Below are positions 51,670 to 60,477 of a stretch of 64,000 bases of DNA, piece by piece; positions within the stretch are counted from its first letter, which is position 1; every line of letters starts with the position of its first letter. A program made the translations under genes and the position numbers. The stretch is from Bacillota bacterium. Its GTDB lineage: Bacteria > Bacillota > Clostridia > Acetivibrionales > DSM-1351. Under the pieces are notes generated by a model. It made no database searches and had not been told where the DNA came from. It saw nothing but the letters and a program-made list of their open reading frames with translations. The stretch covers positions 326,219-390,218 of the forward strand of contig JAEYHZ010000008.1 in the NCBI GenBank assembly GCA_023409265.1, written 5' to 3'.

Positions 51670-53045
51670 TATCTAAGACCCCTCCGATCTTTTTGAATTT
51701 CCAGCCTTTTTTCAATGATGCCGTAAACTTTTTCGGCAATAAGGTTTACCTCCTCAGCGTTATCTGCAACTGATACTTTTACGGGTTTAGAGGAAGTAAC
51801 GGTTTTTGAATAAACTTCCTTTCCTACACTCAATGCATCCTCGGGAAGCTGATTCTTTGCAGCGGGAGGTTTTTCCCGTTTTTGTCTATACAATATCAAA
51901 CCGGAATCGTTACTTTTTTGTAAAACCCCGGGTGTATTTTTTTGTGTTGGCATAGGAGTCCCACCATCAACAGCGGCCCGGTCATGCTTCTCCGAAAGCC
52001 TTACTAACCCGGGAGCTGACATATAATATAACTCTTTTAAAACCTTTTCCTTGCGTATATTAGTACGATTCAGCCGATAAAACGCATTTTCGTTCGCTTT
52101 TCTATGTATCTCTGCTGCTTGTACCAGAATGTTTTTACCCAACTTGTATACGTTTGATAATCCGGTTATATTATTCAGGCTTCTGTAATTTAATGGGTGA
52201 TGATAAGATTTTAATTTTCTGTGGAGTTCTTCCGATTCTTCAAAATGTATGGGAGCAACCGGATTTTTATTTATGTCAAAATGTCTAATTTCAGTATTTA
52301 CATCAATATGTCCAAGTGTCAGTTCTCCGGGAATAAGGGATGTTGTTTTTTGTGTTTGGATGCTGTTGAATACAGGCGGCGGGTTTGAATAATATGCTTT
52401 TGAGTTGTCATAAACGTACATTTCTTGTCTGTTGTGATGTAAAATGTTTTGCAGTGATGTAGTACTGTATTGCATGATCCGATTATCCGGTGATAGTTGT
52501 TTATTCAAGACGGCAGTCTCATTTGCCGTCAGCCTGCCAGAGCGCATTTTTTCAGTTCTGTAACTGACATCTTTCCTTCTTTCAGCTATAACTTTAACAC
52601 TTTGATCTAAAGTTTTAATAAGCTCAGATCCGATTCTATTTTGATATCTCTTTCCGCTTAAACTTCTTTCTAATTCCGGCTTTTCACCTGAATTTATGGT
52701 TTTATACAAAAACTCATTTGTATAAATGTAATGGTGAACCGGTTTGTCTTTAATAGTTTTTAAGAATACCGGCTCTTTTCTGCCAGGCAGAATATTGATG
52801 ACAGGTTTATATTCATTAAAGTACCAGCTGTGATTTTTGACCACTTCCGGTATAGTGGTTTTTGCTGCTGTTCGGGTTTCTTCAGGCCCTTTATGGCCCA
52901 TCCTGAAAACCAAAGTGACAAATTTACTCCTAAATCTGTTAGCACCGTATTTCTCCAATATTTTCTGCGCAAAACATATATTTATCTTATTAGCTAATAG
53001 TGCAGATATAATAGTTACCGGCTTTAGCTTATTTATTTTCAACAT
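51669..53045 (-). CDS. Afp6-like eCIS protein of unknown function
   Basis: A 458-residue protein from the ATG at 53045 (TTG at 53054 is possible). Most of it is Lys/Asn/His/Tyr-rich without recognisable domains. The last 25 residues, EEVNLIAEKVYGIIEKRLE and then DRRGL, match the conserved tail that ends the protein encoded before the LysM gene in many eCIS loci. The position, after the second tube gene, supports an Afp6-like role; that protein's function is not established. It could help set tube length, as no long tape-measure gene is in view. Confidence 0.7.
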   Translation of the reverse strand: MLKINKLKPVTIISALLANKINICFAQKILEKYGANRFRSKFVTLVFRMGHKGPEETRTAAKTTIPEVVKNHSWYFNEYKPVINILPGRKEPVFLKTIKDKPVHHYIYTNEFLYKTINSGEKPELERSLSGKRYQNRIGSELIKTLDQSVKVIAERRKDVSYRTEKMRSGRLTANETAVLNKQLSPDNRIMQYSTTSLQNILHHNRQEMYVYDNSKAYYSNPPPVFNSIQTQKTTSLIPGELTLGHIDVNTEIRHFDINKNPVAPIHFEESEELHRKLKSYHHPLNYRSLNNITGLSNVYKLGKNILVQAAEIHRKANENAFYRLNRTNIRKEKVLKELYYMSAPGLVRLSEKHDRAAVDGGTPMPTQKNTPGVLQKSNDSGLILYRQKREKPPAAKNQLPEDALSVGKEVYSKTVTSSKPVKVSVADNAEEVNLIAEKVYGIIEKRLEIQKDRRGLR

Positions 53046-53188
53046 GTCTACCAACCCTTACAATTCAAGTATATTCCGGCCTACTTGTGCACCGACCTGT
53101 CTGATGGTCAGAAATAATCCACCTCAAAAAGGTTTTAAATGTATCTAGAGCTTACATTTTAACCGGCCGGCTACACCCTATACGTCTT

Positions 53189-53665
53189 CTACCTATGCAT
53201 GTAAATTCCGTTATGTGTCAATACAATACTTTCAGCAGCTACAGCACTGCTGCCTGCACTGAAAGCAGGTCCTTCCCACTTTATAGGGCATGCCTCCAAA
53301 AAGTCCCACCATAAGCTGGGTTTACCTGAATGATCAAGGAGACAGATAGAACCGTTTTTTCTTCTTATTACGCCATTAACTACTCCCTGATACCAGTTCC
53401 AGAGGTAATCATCACTTGTTACTCCATGTTTTAGTGTTATATCACTATACTTTGTCTGTGTCAGAAATGCATATTCCTTATGATTCTCTCCGCCGAAGGT
53501 TTTGCGTTCAACCTGTGTCTCTATGCTTAAGCCTGAAACATCAGTAAAGCCGCCCACGGTGACTCCGTCGATTTCAACCATAAAGTTAAAGGCAAGGTAT
53601 GGATCCTTCCTGTTTCCTGGAACCCAATTTCTTCTTACTTCAACATTAACCATTTTATAGTCCAT
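53189..53665 (-). CDS. eCIS tail tube protein 2 (Afp5-like, TIGR02241)
   Basis: A 158-residue protein of the gp19/TIGR02241 tube family: DPYLAFNFMVEIDGVTVGGFTDVSGLSIETQVER, LTQTKYSDITLKHGVTSD, LWNWYQGVVNG and CPIKWEGPAFSAGSSAVAAESI are all diagnostic. eCIS encode one main tube protein and a second that contacts the baseplate; the place before the LysM gene makes this the initiator ring. The start is ATG after GGAGG. The gene lies 270 bases beyond the DUF6760 frame. Confidence 0.94.
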   Translation of the reverse strand: MDYKMVNVEVRRNWVPGNRKDPYLAFNFMVEIDGVTVGGFTDVSGLSIETQVERKTFGGENHKEYAFLTQTKYSDITLKHGVTSDDYLWNWYQGVVNGVIRRKNGSICLLDHSGKPSLWWDFLEACPIKWEGPAFSAGSSAVAAESIVLTHNGIYMHR

Positions 53666-53935
53666 GGTAACCTCCTAAACCTCAAGAAAATTCTATACGC
53701 TCAATTGTTATAGTGCTCATTTTTTTACTAGATAGCTATTAAATATTCTTGTTCGCTATGAGGGACTACTCCCTCCTTCGACGGAGCTTACCCTCCTGAG
53801 CACTCCCTCTAAACCTGGAAGGGAAAAATCCCCTTTCCAAACCCCGAGTATAGGAATTTAAATAGAAATTTTCCAGGGTACAATTTCTAATTATGAATAC
53901 CAATACTTACAGCCATGCCAAAACTATATTAATTC

Positions 53936-54124
53936 CTAAACCTCAAAGAAATCTTTCTCAGACTCATCTCCGTTGAGTTTCTTGTTGATTTGACTGACTT
54001 CACTGCACCAACGTCCTCTCTCAAAGTGTTCCAGGCCCATTACCGTTTTGTAATCCCAGTGCAGGTAATAGGACAAAAAGGCTACCTCCTCGTAGAGGCG
54101 GTCGAGAGGGTAGCCGGTTATTCC
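53936..54124 (-). CDS. DUF6760-like protein without a standard start codon
   Basis: The frame reads GITGYPLDRLYEEVAFLSYY, then LHWDYKTVMGLEHFERGRWC and SEVSQINKKL, 62 codons, closely matching the DUF6760 proteins that follow the tail assembly gene in eCIS loci. It has no ATG, GTG or TTG: an in-frame TGA lies upstream and the first codons after it are GAC GCT GGG GGA ATA. It overlaps the end of the preceding gene, whose stop TAA lies inside ATAA. Either AUA is used as start by termination-reinitiation, or a -1 shift on GGGGG fuses it to the upstream protein. Conservation of sense suggests it is expressed. Confidence 0.65.
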   Translation of the reverse strand, partial: GITGYPLDRLYEEVAFLSYYLHWDYKTVMGLEHFERGRWCSEVSQINKKLNGDESEKDFFEV

Positions 54125-54486
54125 CCCAGCGTCTCAGCCTCTACATCAAAGCTATGATCACATTTGGGACATTTGGTTTTAATAATATTTGCACCGTTTT
54201 GGTTAATTCGGTTATACAGTTCCTGCAAGTAGGAAAAATCCGAGGTATATAATTCCTCAATTACTCTTGGTGTAATCATTTTAAGTGTTCCCAGACTTGT
54301 TACAACTCTCGAAAGCAGTATTATGGACAAATAAGCGGGATTTTGCTGCACTCTTGCATCACGCAGAGGCATTATCTCATCTGCTGCAGTTGCAAGCCTC
54401 ATAATTCCCTGTTTATGTACTGTACCTGTCTCATCCACATATCCCTTGGGCAGGTTAAAATTAAATTCGGTCTGTAAAAAATCCAT
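54118..54486 (-). CDS. eCIS tail assembly protein with zinc ribbon
   Basis: A 122-residue protein. FNLPKGYVDETGTVHKQGIMRLATAADEI and PLRDARVQQNPAYLSIILLSRVVTSLG are characteristic of the tail assembly proteins placed between the two tube genes. A C-terminal KCPKCDHSF-type motif has two cysteines and a histidine of a possible zinc site. It ends CTG GGG GAA TAA with five G in a row just before the stop, overlapping the DUF6760 frame. This resembles the tail chaperone pair of long-tailed phages, where a shift links two proteins. Confidence 0.88.
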   Translation of the reverse strand: MDFLQTEFNFNLPKGYVDETGTVHKQGIMRLATAADEIMPLRDARVQQNPAYLSIILLSRVVTSLGTLKMITPRVIEELYTSDFSYLQELYNRINQNGANIIKTKCPKCDHSFDVEAETLGE

Positions 54487-54620
54487 TTGTGTAACCTCAC
54501 ATTATTAATAAATTTATTCTATTGGAATATGATCAGAATAGGTATTTTGCAGTGCCCTCCAGGGTTGATGTGGAGGGCTGCAAAACATTTTTGAACCAAG
54601 CCTTTCATTTTTAGGGGGTA

Positions 54621-54781
54621 AGAGCTTGTTTAGTATCTGCTTGTGCTTGGCATTTTAGCGGATTTTGTGTTAGGCAAAGCAAATTTTCGCAAGAATAATT
54701 TGTTTATTACAAGAAAATTTAACGCAGCATGGCGCAAAATCCGCCAAAATGACGGGTGCAATGAGATACTAAACAGGCTCT
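54621..54781. mobile_element. MITE-like palindromic element
   Basis: Terminal inverted repeats AGAGCTTGTTTAGTATCT and AGATACTAAACAGGCTCT (one mismatch) border 161 bases with an inner palindrome (GCGGATTTTGTG / GCGCAAAATCCGC). No protein. It lies in the 422-base gap between the main tube gene and the tail assembly gene, the longest gap in this part of the operon. The flanks read TAA and TAC, too little to fix a target duplication. Confidence 0.7.
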
Positions 54782-54908
54782 ACGAGAAGCTTGATGGAAT
54801 AGTTATTGAAATATGACCCAGTACCTTACTTTAATTAGAGTTTGAAAGTATGTTGTCAATTCAATATTCCCCACACTATCTATAGCTTCTCAGAAATACT
54901 CCAACTGA

Positions 54909-55352
54909 TTATTTAACTCTTGTAACGCCTTCATGAGCAAGCTCTATTGACTCGACACTGACTTCGTTACCTTTTGCACTGAATGCACTTACATCATATT
55001 TTATAGGCCATGCTTCAACAACATCCCACTGAGCCTTTTCGTTGCCCTCTTCATCCACAAGAATAACGGATAGGCTCTTTCTGTTATTGAGGGCACCCTT
55101 CTGTACAACTGCTTTACGCCAGTTATACAATTCCATTGAATCGGTAAGACCTCTTTTAAGAGTTACATTACCGAATTTGGTAAGACCGGATAATTTTCTG
55201 GAATGAGGTGCATCAGTTCCCTCTCTGTATTCAACAGCTTCTGTGGATATATCCGGAATTGTAGCATCAGAAAAGGCTGCTACCTGAATACCGTCGATAA
55301 CGACTCTGAATCTAAAATTTCTGTATGGATCAATTCTCTTGCCTGTAGCCAT
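54909..55352 (-). CDS. eCIS main tail tube protein (TIGR02241)
   Basis: A 147-residue protein of the gp19 tube family with DPYRNFRFRVVIDGIQVAAFSDATIPDISTEAVEYREG, GLTKFGNVTLKRGLTDSMELYNWRK and AWPIKYDVSAFSAKGNEVSVESIELAHEGV. It stacks as hexamers into the inner tube driven out on contraction. It follows the sheath gene by 22 bases, the standard order, and differs enough from the 158-residue homologue to be the bulk tube subunit (Afp1-like). Confidence 0.95.
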   Translation of the reverse strand: MATGKRIDPYRNFRFRVVIDGIQVAAFSDATIPDISTEAVEYREGTDAPHSRKLSGLTKFGNVTLKRGLTDSMELYNWRKAVVQKGALNNRKSLSVILVDEEGNEKAQWDVVEAWPIKYDVSAFSAKGNEVSVESIELAHEGVTRVK

Positions 55353-55374
55353 GGTTTAATCTCCTCTCTGGACG

Positions 55375-56916
55375 TTATTTAGCCAGCGTTTTTTGACTGA
55401 CCTTGATTATTACGAATTCTGCCGGTTTCACAGGAGCCACACCAACTTCAATTACCAGTTGGCCTGCATCTCTTACGGCAGGAGGATTGTTTTCCTCGTC
55501 TACCTTTACAAAGAATGCCTCTTCAGGTGTGGATCCGTACAATGCGCCATCTCTCCAAACTCTTGTCAGGAAGGCTGAAAGATTTCTCTTCACTTTTCCC
55601 CACAGGGATGGTTCGTTTGGCTCGAAGACTACCCACTGGCTTCCCTTGTCAACTGATTCTTCGATATACATCATCAGACGTCTGATATTTATGTATCTCC
55701 ATTCAGCATCGGAAGAAAGTGTCCTGGCACCCCAGATGCAAATACCTTCCGGCAGGGAACGTATAACATTTATTCCGATAGGGTTCAGAAGTTCCTGTTC
55801 TCCCTTGGTAATAATTTTTTCTACTCCTACAACTGTGTCAAGGTAACCGTCTGTTGTTCCGGCAGGAGCTTTATGAACTCCTCTTGAAGAATCAACATAG
55901 GCAAAAGTTCCAACAACTGATCCTGAAGGCGGAATAAGCTTTTTCTTACCTGTAAGAGGGTCATTGATATATACCCAGGGATAATATAAAGCACCATAAG
56001 AACTATTAAAGGCGTTACCGGCATATTTTTCAGATACACCCTCCTTGAAATTCTTAACTTCTTGTGGTGTCAAACCATGAGGAGGATCTGCAACAAAGAA
56101 GCAGTCTTTTCTCAATTTGCAATAGTTCAGCATTTCCAGAATAATATTGCGGCTTCCTGCCAGGTCTGCTACATCAGGAGCAGCTAAAATATTAATTTCA
56201 TCAATAATATCAAAGGCATGGATTCCAACTTTTTGATTTGTTGGATCAAGATATTCTACTGAGGATATTCCGTTCTTTCCTTCCTCCAACTCTACAAACT
56301 CAGTAGTGTATTGAGGTTTCTTATCGCGGTTTTCCAGTATGGTAAGGTCAACAAGCGGGCGTACATTAATAAAAGACGAAATTTCATTGATCTTATCCTT
56401 GCAGTTGAATATTAGCAGATTGTCAAAGACCTCTACAATCTCTCCCTCTTTCTCTTCACCAACATACTCATCGTTAAATGTACTGAGCTCAGTATACTTG
56501 ATAGTCAGTTTAAAGCCGGATGGCTGTCCATTTGACGGTTCTTCGACGGTGAAGGAAAGTCTGTTACCCCAATCTCCTTCGGAACGGGCACTTATTTCCA
56601 GAAGATTCGCACCTTCCGTATCTTTTACTACTTTAACCGCATTTTTTACATCGGATGAAGCAGCTCTTACAACGTAACAGGATGTCCCACCTTCAGCAAA
56701 GAAATTGTAAACAGCGTATGCAAGAAAAGCATTTGGTATGAAGCCTCCAAACTCACTTACATACTGGCTCCAATTGGTGACCAGCACCGCCTTGCCGATA
56801 ACACCTCTCTCCGCAAGTCCAATAAAAGCACCTACCGCCGTACCTACACCGGCTATTGGTTTTACTCCGCTGGAAACTTCCTCTACATAAACCCCTGGTG
56901 ATAAATAATTTGGCAT
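55375..56916 (-). CDS. Contractile tail sheath protein
   Basis: A 513-residue sheath subunit. It begins NYLSPGVYVEEVSSGVKPIAGV, the hallmark of T4 gp18/Afp sheaths, and near the end has EWRYINIRRLMMYIEESVDKG and KPAEFVIIKVSQKTL, the region of linker exchange between subunits. Contraction of the sheath drives the tube. Only one sheath gene is present, where Afp has three. GGAGG lies before the ATG. Confidence 0.97.
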   Translation of the reverse strand: MPNYLSPGVYVEEVSSGVKPIAGVGTAVGAFIGLAERGVIGKAVLVTNWSQYVSEFGGFIPNAFLAYAVYNFFAEGGTSCYVVRAASSDVKNAVKVVKDTEGANLLEISARSEGDWGNRLSFTVEEPSNGQPSGFKLTIKYTELSTFNDEYVGEEKEGEIVEVFDNLLIFNCKDKINEISSFINVRPLVDLTILENRDKKPQYTTEFVELEEGKNGISSVEYLDPTNQKVGIHAFDIIDEINILAAPDVADLAGSRNIILEMLNYCKLRKDCFFVADPPHGLTPQEVKNFKEGVSEKYAGNAFNSSYGALYYPWVYINDPLTGKKKLIPPSGSVVGTFAYVDSSRGVHKAPAGTTDGYLDTVVGVEKIITKGEQELLNPIGINVIRSLPEGICIWGARTLSSDAEWRYINIRRLMMYIEESVDKGSQWVVFEPNEPSLWGKVKRNLSAFLTRVWRDGALYGSTPEEAFFVKVDEENNPPAVRDAGQLVIEVGVAPVKPAEFVIIKVSQKTLAK

Positions 56917-56976
56917 TTCAAGTCCTCCTTGTTATAACTGATTTTTATGACTCCATTTAAACGGAGCCTATAAAAC

Positions 56977-57549
56977 TTATATTTTGTAAACATTGAGATC
57001 TTTTTCAAGAACTCTTGGTATAGTAATTATCTTTTCAGACGGCAGTCTTACCGGAGAGACCAGGTAGGATAAGCTGAGCTTTGCGGGTTTTCCTGGAAAG
57101 ACCTCCCACAGCTGTTTAATATCCTGTAAGGATAGATTATTGTAGGAAATTCTGATTTTCTCGTTTCCGCAGGCCGCCAGATTTCCCTTTAAGTCGTCTC
57201 CGCTGAGAACAGCATGTTCGTGAAATAATTGAAACAGCTTTCCAAGAATAAGCAGTTCGGTATCCCTGTCTTTTGCATAGGGCGTCATTAAGTAAAAGAG
57301 GTCCAAATATGCAGGTGGATTATTAAACTTGTTTGTATCCGCCAGAGCTTCTTTTTCACTGTTTCTCATACTTGGGCTTTCGGTAAGGTAATATAGACAC
57401 ATTGAAAGATTAATATTGGCCGTATCTATATCGCTTGGAGAGCCAAAGCTGATATAGCTGTCATCTTTCAGTTCAGGTACGTTGGCCTTGATTAAGTCCT
57501 TCAAACTTAAACTGACATCTCTTATTACTGTGCGTGATTCCACAGGCAT
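56977..57549 (-). CDS. eCIS tube/sheath terminator (DUF4255, Afp16-like)
   Basis: A 190-residue protein with the Pvc16_N/DUF4255 pattern: VSLSLKDLIKANVP, INLSMCLYYLTES, PPAYLDLFYLMTPYAKDRDTELLILGKLFQLFHEHAVL. These proteins cap the tube and sheath and end their growth. Its start overlaps the ATPase stop (TAATG at 57549), so the two are coupled. Confidence 0.93.
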   Translation of the reverse strand: MPVESRTVIRDVSLSLKDLIKANVPELKDDSYISFGSPSDIDTANINLSMCLYYLTESPSMRNSEKEALADTNKFNNPPAYLDLFYLMTPYAKDRDTELLILGKLFQLFHEHAVLSGDDLKGNLAACGNEKIRISYNNLSLQDIKQLWEVFPGKPAKLSLSYLVSPVRLPSEKIITIPRVLEKDLNVYKI

Positions 57550-59810
57550 TATTTCTTCACCTCAATCAGTTGATAATATGGGGCATAATCCGACATTAGA
57601 AATGTCTTGCCCAGCTTTTTGTATTCCCGTTTGGCAGCCAGCATTATATCCCTGATACTTATGCTGCTTGATGCATGAGCGGCATAAAATGCAGCGTTCA
57701 ATGCAATATTTTTAATATTTCCCCCAGCAAGCACAAATTTTTCTGCCAGGAAATCATAGTCCAAATCCTTGTCCACCGGTGCACCTGAGGGAAAGATTCC
57801 CTGCCAGATACGTTTCCGCTGTTCCTTGTCAGGGAAGGGGAAGGTTACATTGAAATGCAGCCTTCTCAGGAACGCTTCATCTATATTCTGATTCAAATTG
57901 GTTGCCAGAATTACAATTCCATCATACTCTTCCATTCTTTGGAGCAGATACCCGATTTCCACATTTGCATATCTGTCGTGAGCATCCTTTACCTCTGAAC
58001 GTTTTCCGAAAAGTGCATCTGCTTCATCGAAGAACAGTATGGCATTTGAAGTTTCAGCCTCAGTAAAGACCTGCTCCAGATTTTTTTCTGTTTCTCCAAT
58101 GTACTTGCTGACTACTTGTGACACATCAATTTTATAGATTTCAAGCCCTATTTCATTTGCGACTACTTCGGCTGCCATTGTTTTACCGCTGCCAGGGGGC
58201 CCTGAAAAAAGAATGTTCAAACCTCTTCCAAGGGATAGCCTTTTTTCAAATCCCCATTTTTCATATACCAGTGAGCGGTATTTCACCTGGTTGCATATCT
58301 CCTGCATCTGTTCCATTTGTTCCTCGGGCAATACCAGCATTTCCATTGTATAGAGTGCTTTGATCCTGGAAGCCAAACCTGCTAACTTTTTATTGGATTG
58401 AGCATAACAGGAATTGTATAACACTTCTTTTCCGATCCTGCCGTTTTCGGATTGGTTCCATACAGATATACTTTCACCAAGCTGGAGTGCTGTTTTTATC
58501 TGACCCGGTGTAAACCGGAAGTTTTCGGAAAATTTGTTCAGATCCACATTGTCGTCCAAACAGTATTGCAGGCTTTGCTGCTCCCAGATAATTCTCCGTT
58601 CTGTTCCCGCAGGGGCAGGGAAGCCAATATCTACAAATGTAAAGTTATTGTCGGAACCGTTGGGATTCCATTGTGAGTGTCCAAGAATGAATGTCAGCGG
58701 TATACGAGATTGAAGCACTTGATGGAGCTTGTCCACTTTGTTTGAAAGGGTCGCTTCTCTTAGCAGGCGATCAACGTTCTTCAAGCACAGGGCAGCATTG
58801 CTTATCATCGCCTGACGTACCAAACGTCTTAATAATTCGTCAAAACCGTCCACCGACAGTATTCTCTCCACATCGGCCATAATCAGCGGTAAACTGAGCC
58901 GGTTACAGATGGAAATAACTTGTTCTGTTTTACCAATTCCACGAGGGCCATAGAAATAAAAAACCTTGTTAAGCCCCTCTCTTCCGGTATTCCGGTAATA
59001 GTCAATAAAGTGAATAATTCTATCGCCTAAATTGAACCCTGAATCCTTATTTAAACTAAAAGGCGGGGTGTCCTTCCACCTTTTTTCAGGTGTAATCCAT
59101 TCTGCAGCCTGTACCAGCTGAGTATCTAACACCTTTATATCAAGCAGGTAATTGACAACCCAATCGTCCAGTTTCAAATGCCTGGAAATCAACGGTGTCC
59201 AGCAGTCTGTCAACTCATGGTTGAGCTCCAGAAGATATCCGGCCAATGGTGCCTGAATGTCAAATACACTGTGGATCAGGCCTCTTTCATGTTCCTCCAG
59301 AGGATATATTTTTGACAATAAATCAATGTTGGGCTTTGCTTCTGTCAGATTATTCTGCAGAAAACCGTAAACCATATGGTATTTTTGATTGACCTCGGGA
59401 GCCAGGCAGGCAATTATGCAATATTGTTCAAAAGGGCCCAGTCCAAACAGACTTGAAATATATTGCATAGAAATATGTATACCTTGATGCCTGCAAGCCT
59501 CCAGCCTTTTTTCAATATTTATCTCCAAGTTCCGGAGGCAGTTCTCTATTTCCTCCTGATCATTACCGGCAATGTTTAGGCTATCCAGCAAGGAAATTAT
59601 ATTCTCTGCTGATGAAAGTGCCAGGGTACTGGAGTTAATTGTTCCGTTTTCAAGACAACGCTTAAGATATAAGATTAGTTTCAGATCCAGACGCTTCAGT
59701 TCTTCCTCAAAATATTCAAGGCTTGAGTAAAACGGTCTGACTTGTTCCGGCGTCTTCTTACCTTCATTATTTTCAGTCAGTTCATCTAAGTCGTACTCTG
59801 TAATATTCAT
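57549..59810 (-). CDS. eCIS AAA+ ATPase (Afp15-like)
   Basis: A 753-residue protein with an N-terminal helical region (1-210) and two AAA domains. The first P-loop YGPRGIGKTEQ is at about 287. The second, complete domain has Walker A GPPGSGKTMA at about 535, Walker B ILFFDEADALFG and sensor region VILATNLNQNIDEAFLRRLHFN. It is essential in Afp/PVC assembly, perhaps remodelling or loading components. It is the first gene of the eCIS transcript. The 295 bases upstream (59811-60105) must hold its promoter, but I see no convincing boxes. Confidence 0.94.
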   Translation of the reverse strand: MNITEYDLDELTENNEGKKTPEQVRPFYSSLEYFEEELKRLDLKLILYLKRCLENGTINSSTLALSSAENIISLLDSLNIAGNDQEEIENCLRNLEINIEKRLEACRHQGIHISMQYISSLFGLGPFEQYCIIACLAPEVNQKYHMVYGFLQNNLTEAKPNIDLLSKIYPLEEHERGLIHSVFDIQAPLAGYLLELNHELTDCWTPLISRHLKLDDWVVNYLLDIKVLDTQLVQAAEWITPEKRWKDTPPFSLNKDSGFNLGDRIIHFIDYYRNTGREGLNKVFYFYGPRGIGKTEQVISICNRLSLPLIMADVERILSVDGFDELLRRLVRQAMISNAALCLKNVDRLLREATLSNKVDKLHQVLQSRIPLTFILGHSQWNPNGSDNNFTFVDIGFPAPAGTERRIIWEQQSLQYCLDDNVDLNKFSENFRFTPGQIKTALQLGESISVWNQSENGRIGKEVLYNSCYAQSNKKLAGLASRIKALYTMEMLVLPEEQMEQMQEICNQVKYRSLVYEKWGFEKRLSLGRGLNILFSGPPGSGKTMAAEVVANEIGLEIYKIDVSQVVSKYIGETEKNLEQVFTEAETSNAILFFDEADALFGKRSEVKDAHDRYANVEIGYLLQRMEEYDGIVILATNLNQNIDEAFLRRLHFNVTFPFPDKEQRKRIWQGIFPSGAPVDKDLDYDFLAEKFVLAGGNIKNIALNAAFYAAHASSSISIRDIMLAAKREYKKLGKTFLMSDYAPYYQLIEVKK

Positions 59811-60105
59811 TTCACCCTATCCTTCTAGGAATAGACAAACAATAACTTCCATTTTTCAAGGCGCAATTCAAAGTACAGTGTTGCTGAACTTCGGAAACTA
59901 TCTCCCTTGAAAATCAGGTTTTATTATTCAGCTTTCCTTAGTTTCCCATACCATACCGATTGATAGTTTCTTTTGGAAAAACAATACATTTTGTTGTTTC
60001 GAAAATAACAAGATCAATATGTTGTGGTTAACCTTTTCACTATATATGGTAAAATCAGAAAGCACTTTACAACTGGTTTTAAAAATTTTTTAAATTTTTT
60101 TCTTT

Positions 60106-60315
60106 TTATTTTTTAACTGAAGCCAATTCCTTTTCTACAGCTTCCAAAAGAACTATAATGTTCTTTATTCTAAGGTCGGCAGTCCAGTAGGCCTGGAAAA
60201 GATGCTCATACTCAATGTCCTGCTGCAGTTTTTCTTCCTTACAGGAATCCAAAACCGAACTGTTTTTTGAATTAATCTTTTTGAGCATTTCTATAACAGT
60301 TTTGAGTTGTTCCAT
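60106..60315 (-). CDS. Small helical protein of unknown function
   Basis: A 69-residue protein with a GGGGA site seven bases before its ATG. Two helices, MEQLKTVIEMLKKINSKNSS and IKNIIVLLEAVEKELA, flank a short acidic middle. It lies between candidate immunity genes and the eCIS operon, on the same strand. Not recognised; an eCIS-linked regulator or cargo partner is possible. Confidence 0.6.
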   Translation of the reverse strand: MEQLKTVIEMLKKINSKNSSVLDSCKEEKLQQDIEYEHLFQAYWTADLRIKNIIVLLEAVEKELASVKK

Positions 60316-60407
60316 ACAGATTTCCCCTTTACATATATTTTTTTGAGGTTTTATTCATCTCCTCACATAATATGGAAATTACAAATTGTATTTAACAACC
60401 GGAAATA

Positions 60408-60448
60408 AAAAAAGGCCTTAACAGGGGATAAATCCATTAAGACCTTAA
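60408..60448 (-). terminator. Terminator after the 60478-61197 gene
   Basis: On the minus strand AAGGTCTTAA / TTAAGGCCTT closes a 16-base loop and is followed by seven Ts. It separates the immunity-type genes from the small gene before the eCIS. Confidence 0.85.
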
Positions 60449-60477
60449 AGAAATAATTTACTATTCGTATACATTCC

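Noticed and set aside
44490..59810. Type VI secretion system
   Set aside because: No TssJ/L/M membrane complex or ClpV; tube, DUF4255 and AAA+ proteins are eCIS types, and the organism type is Gram-positive.
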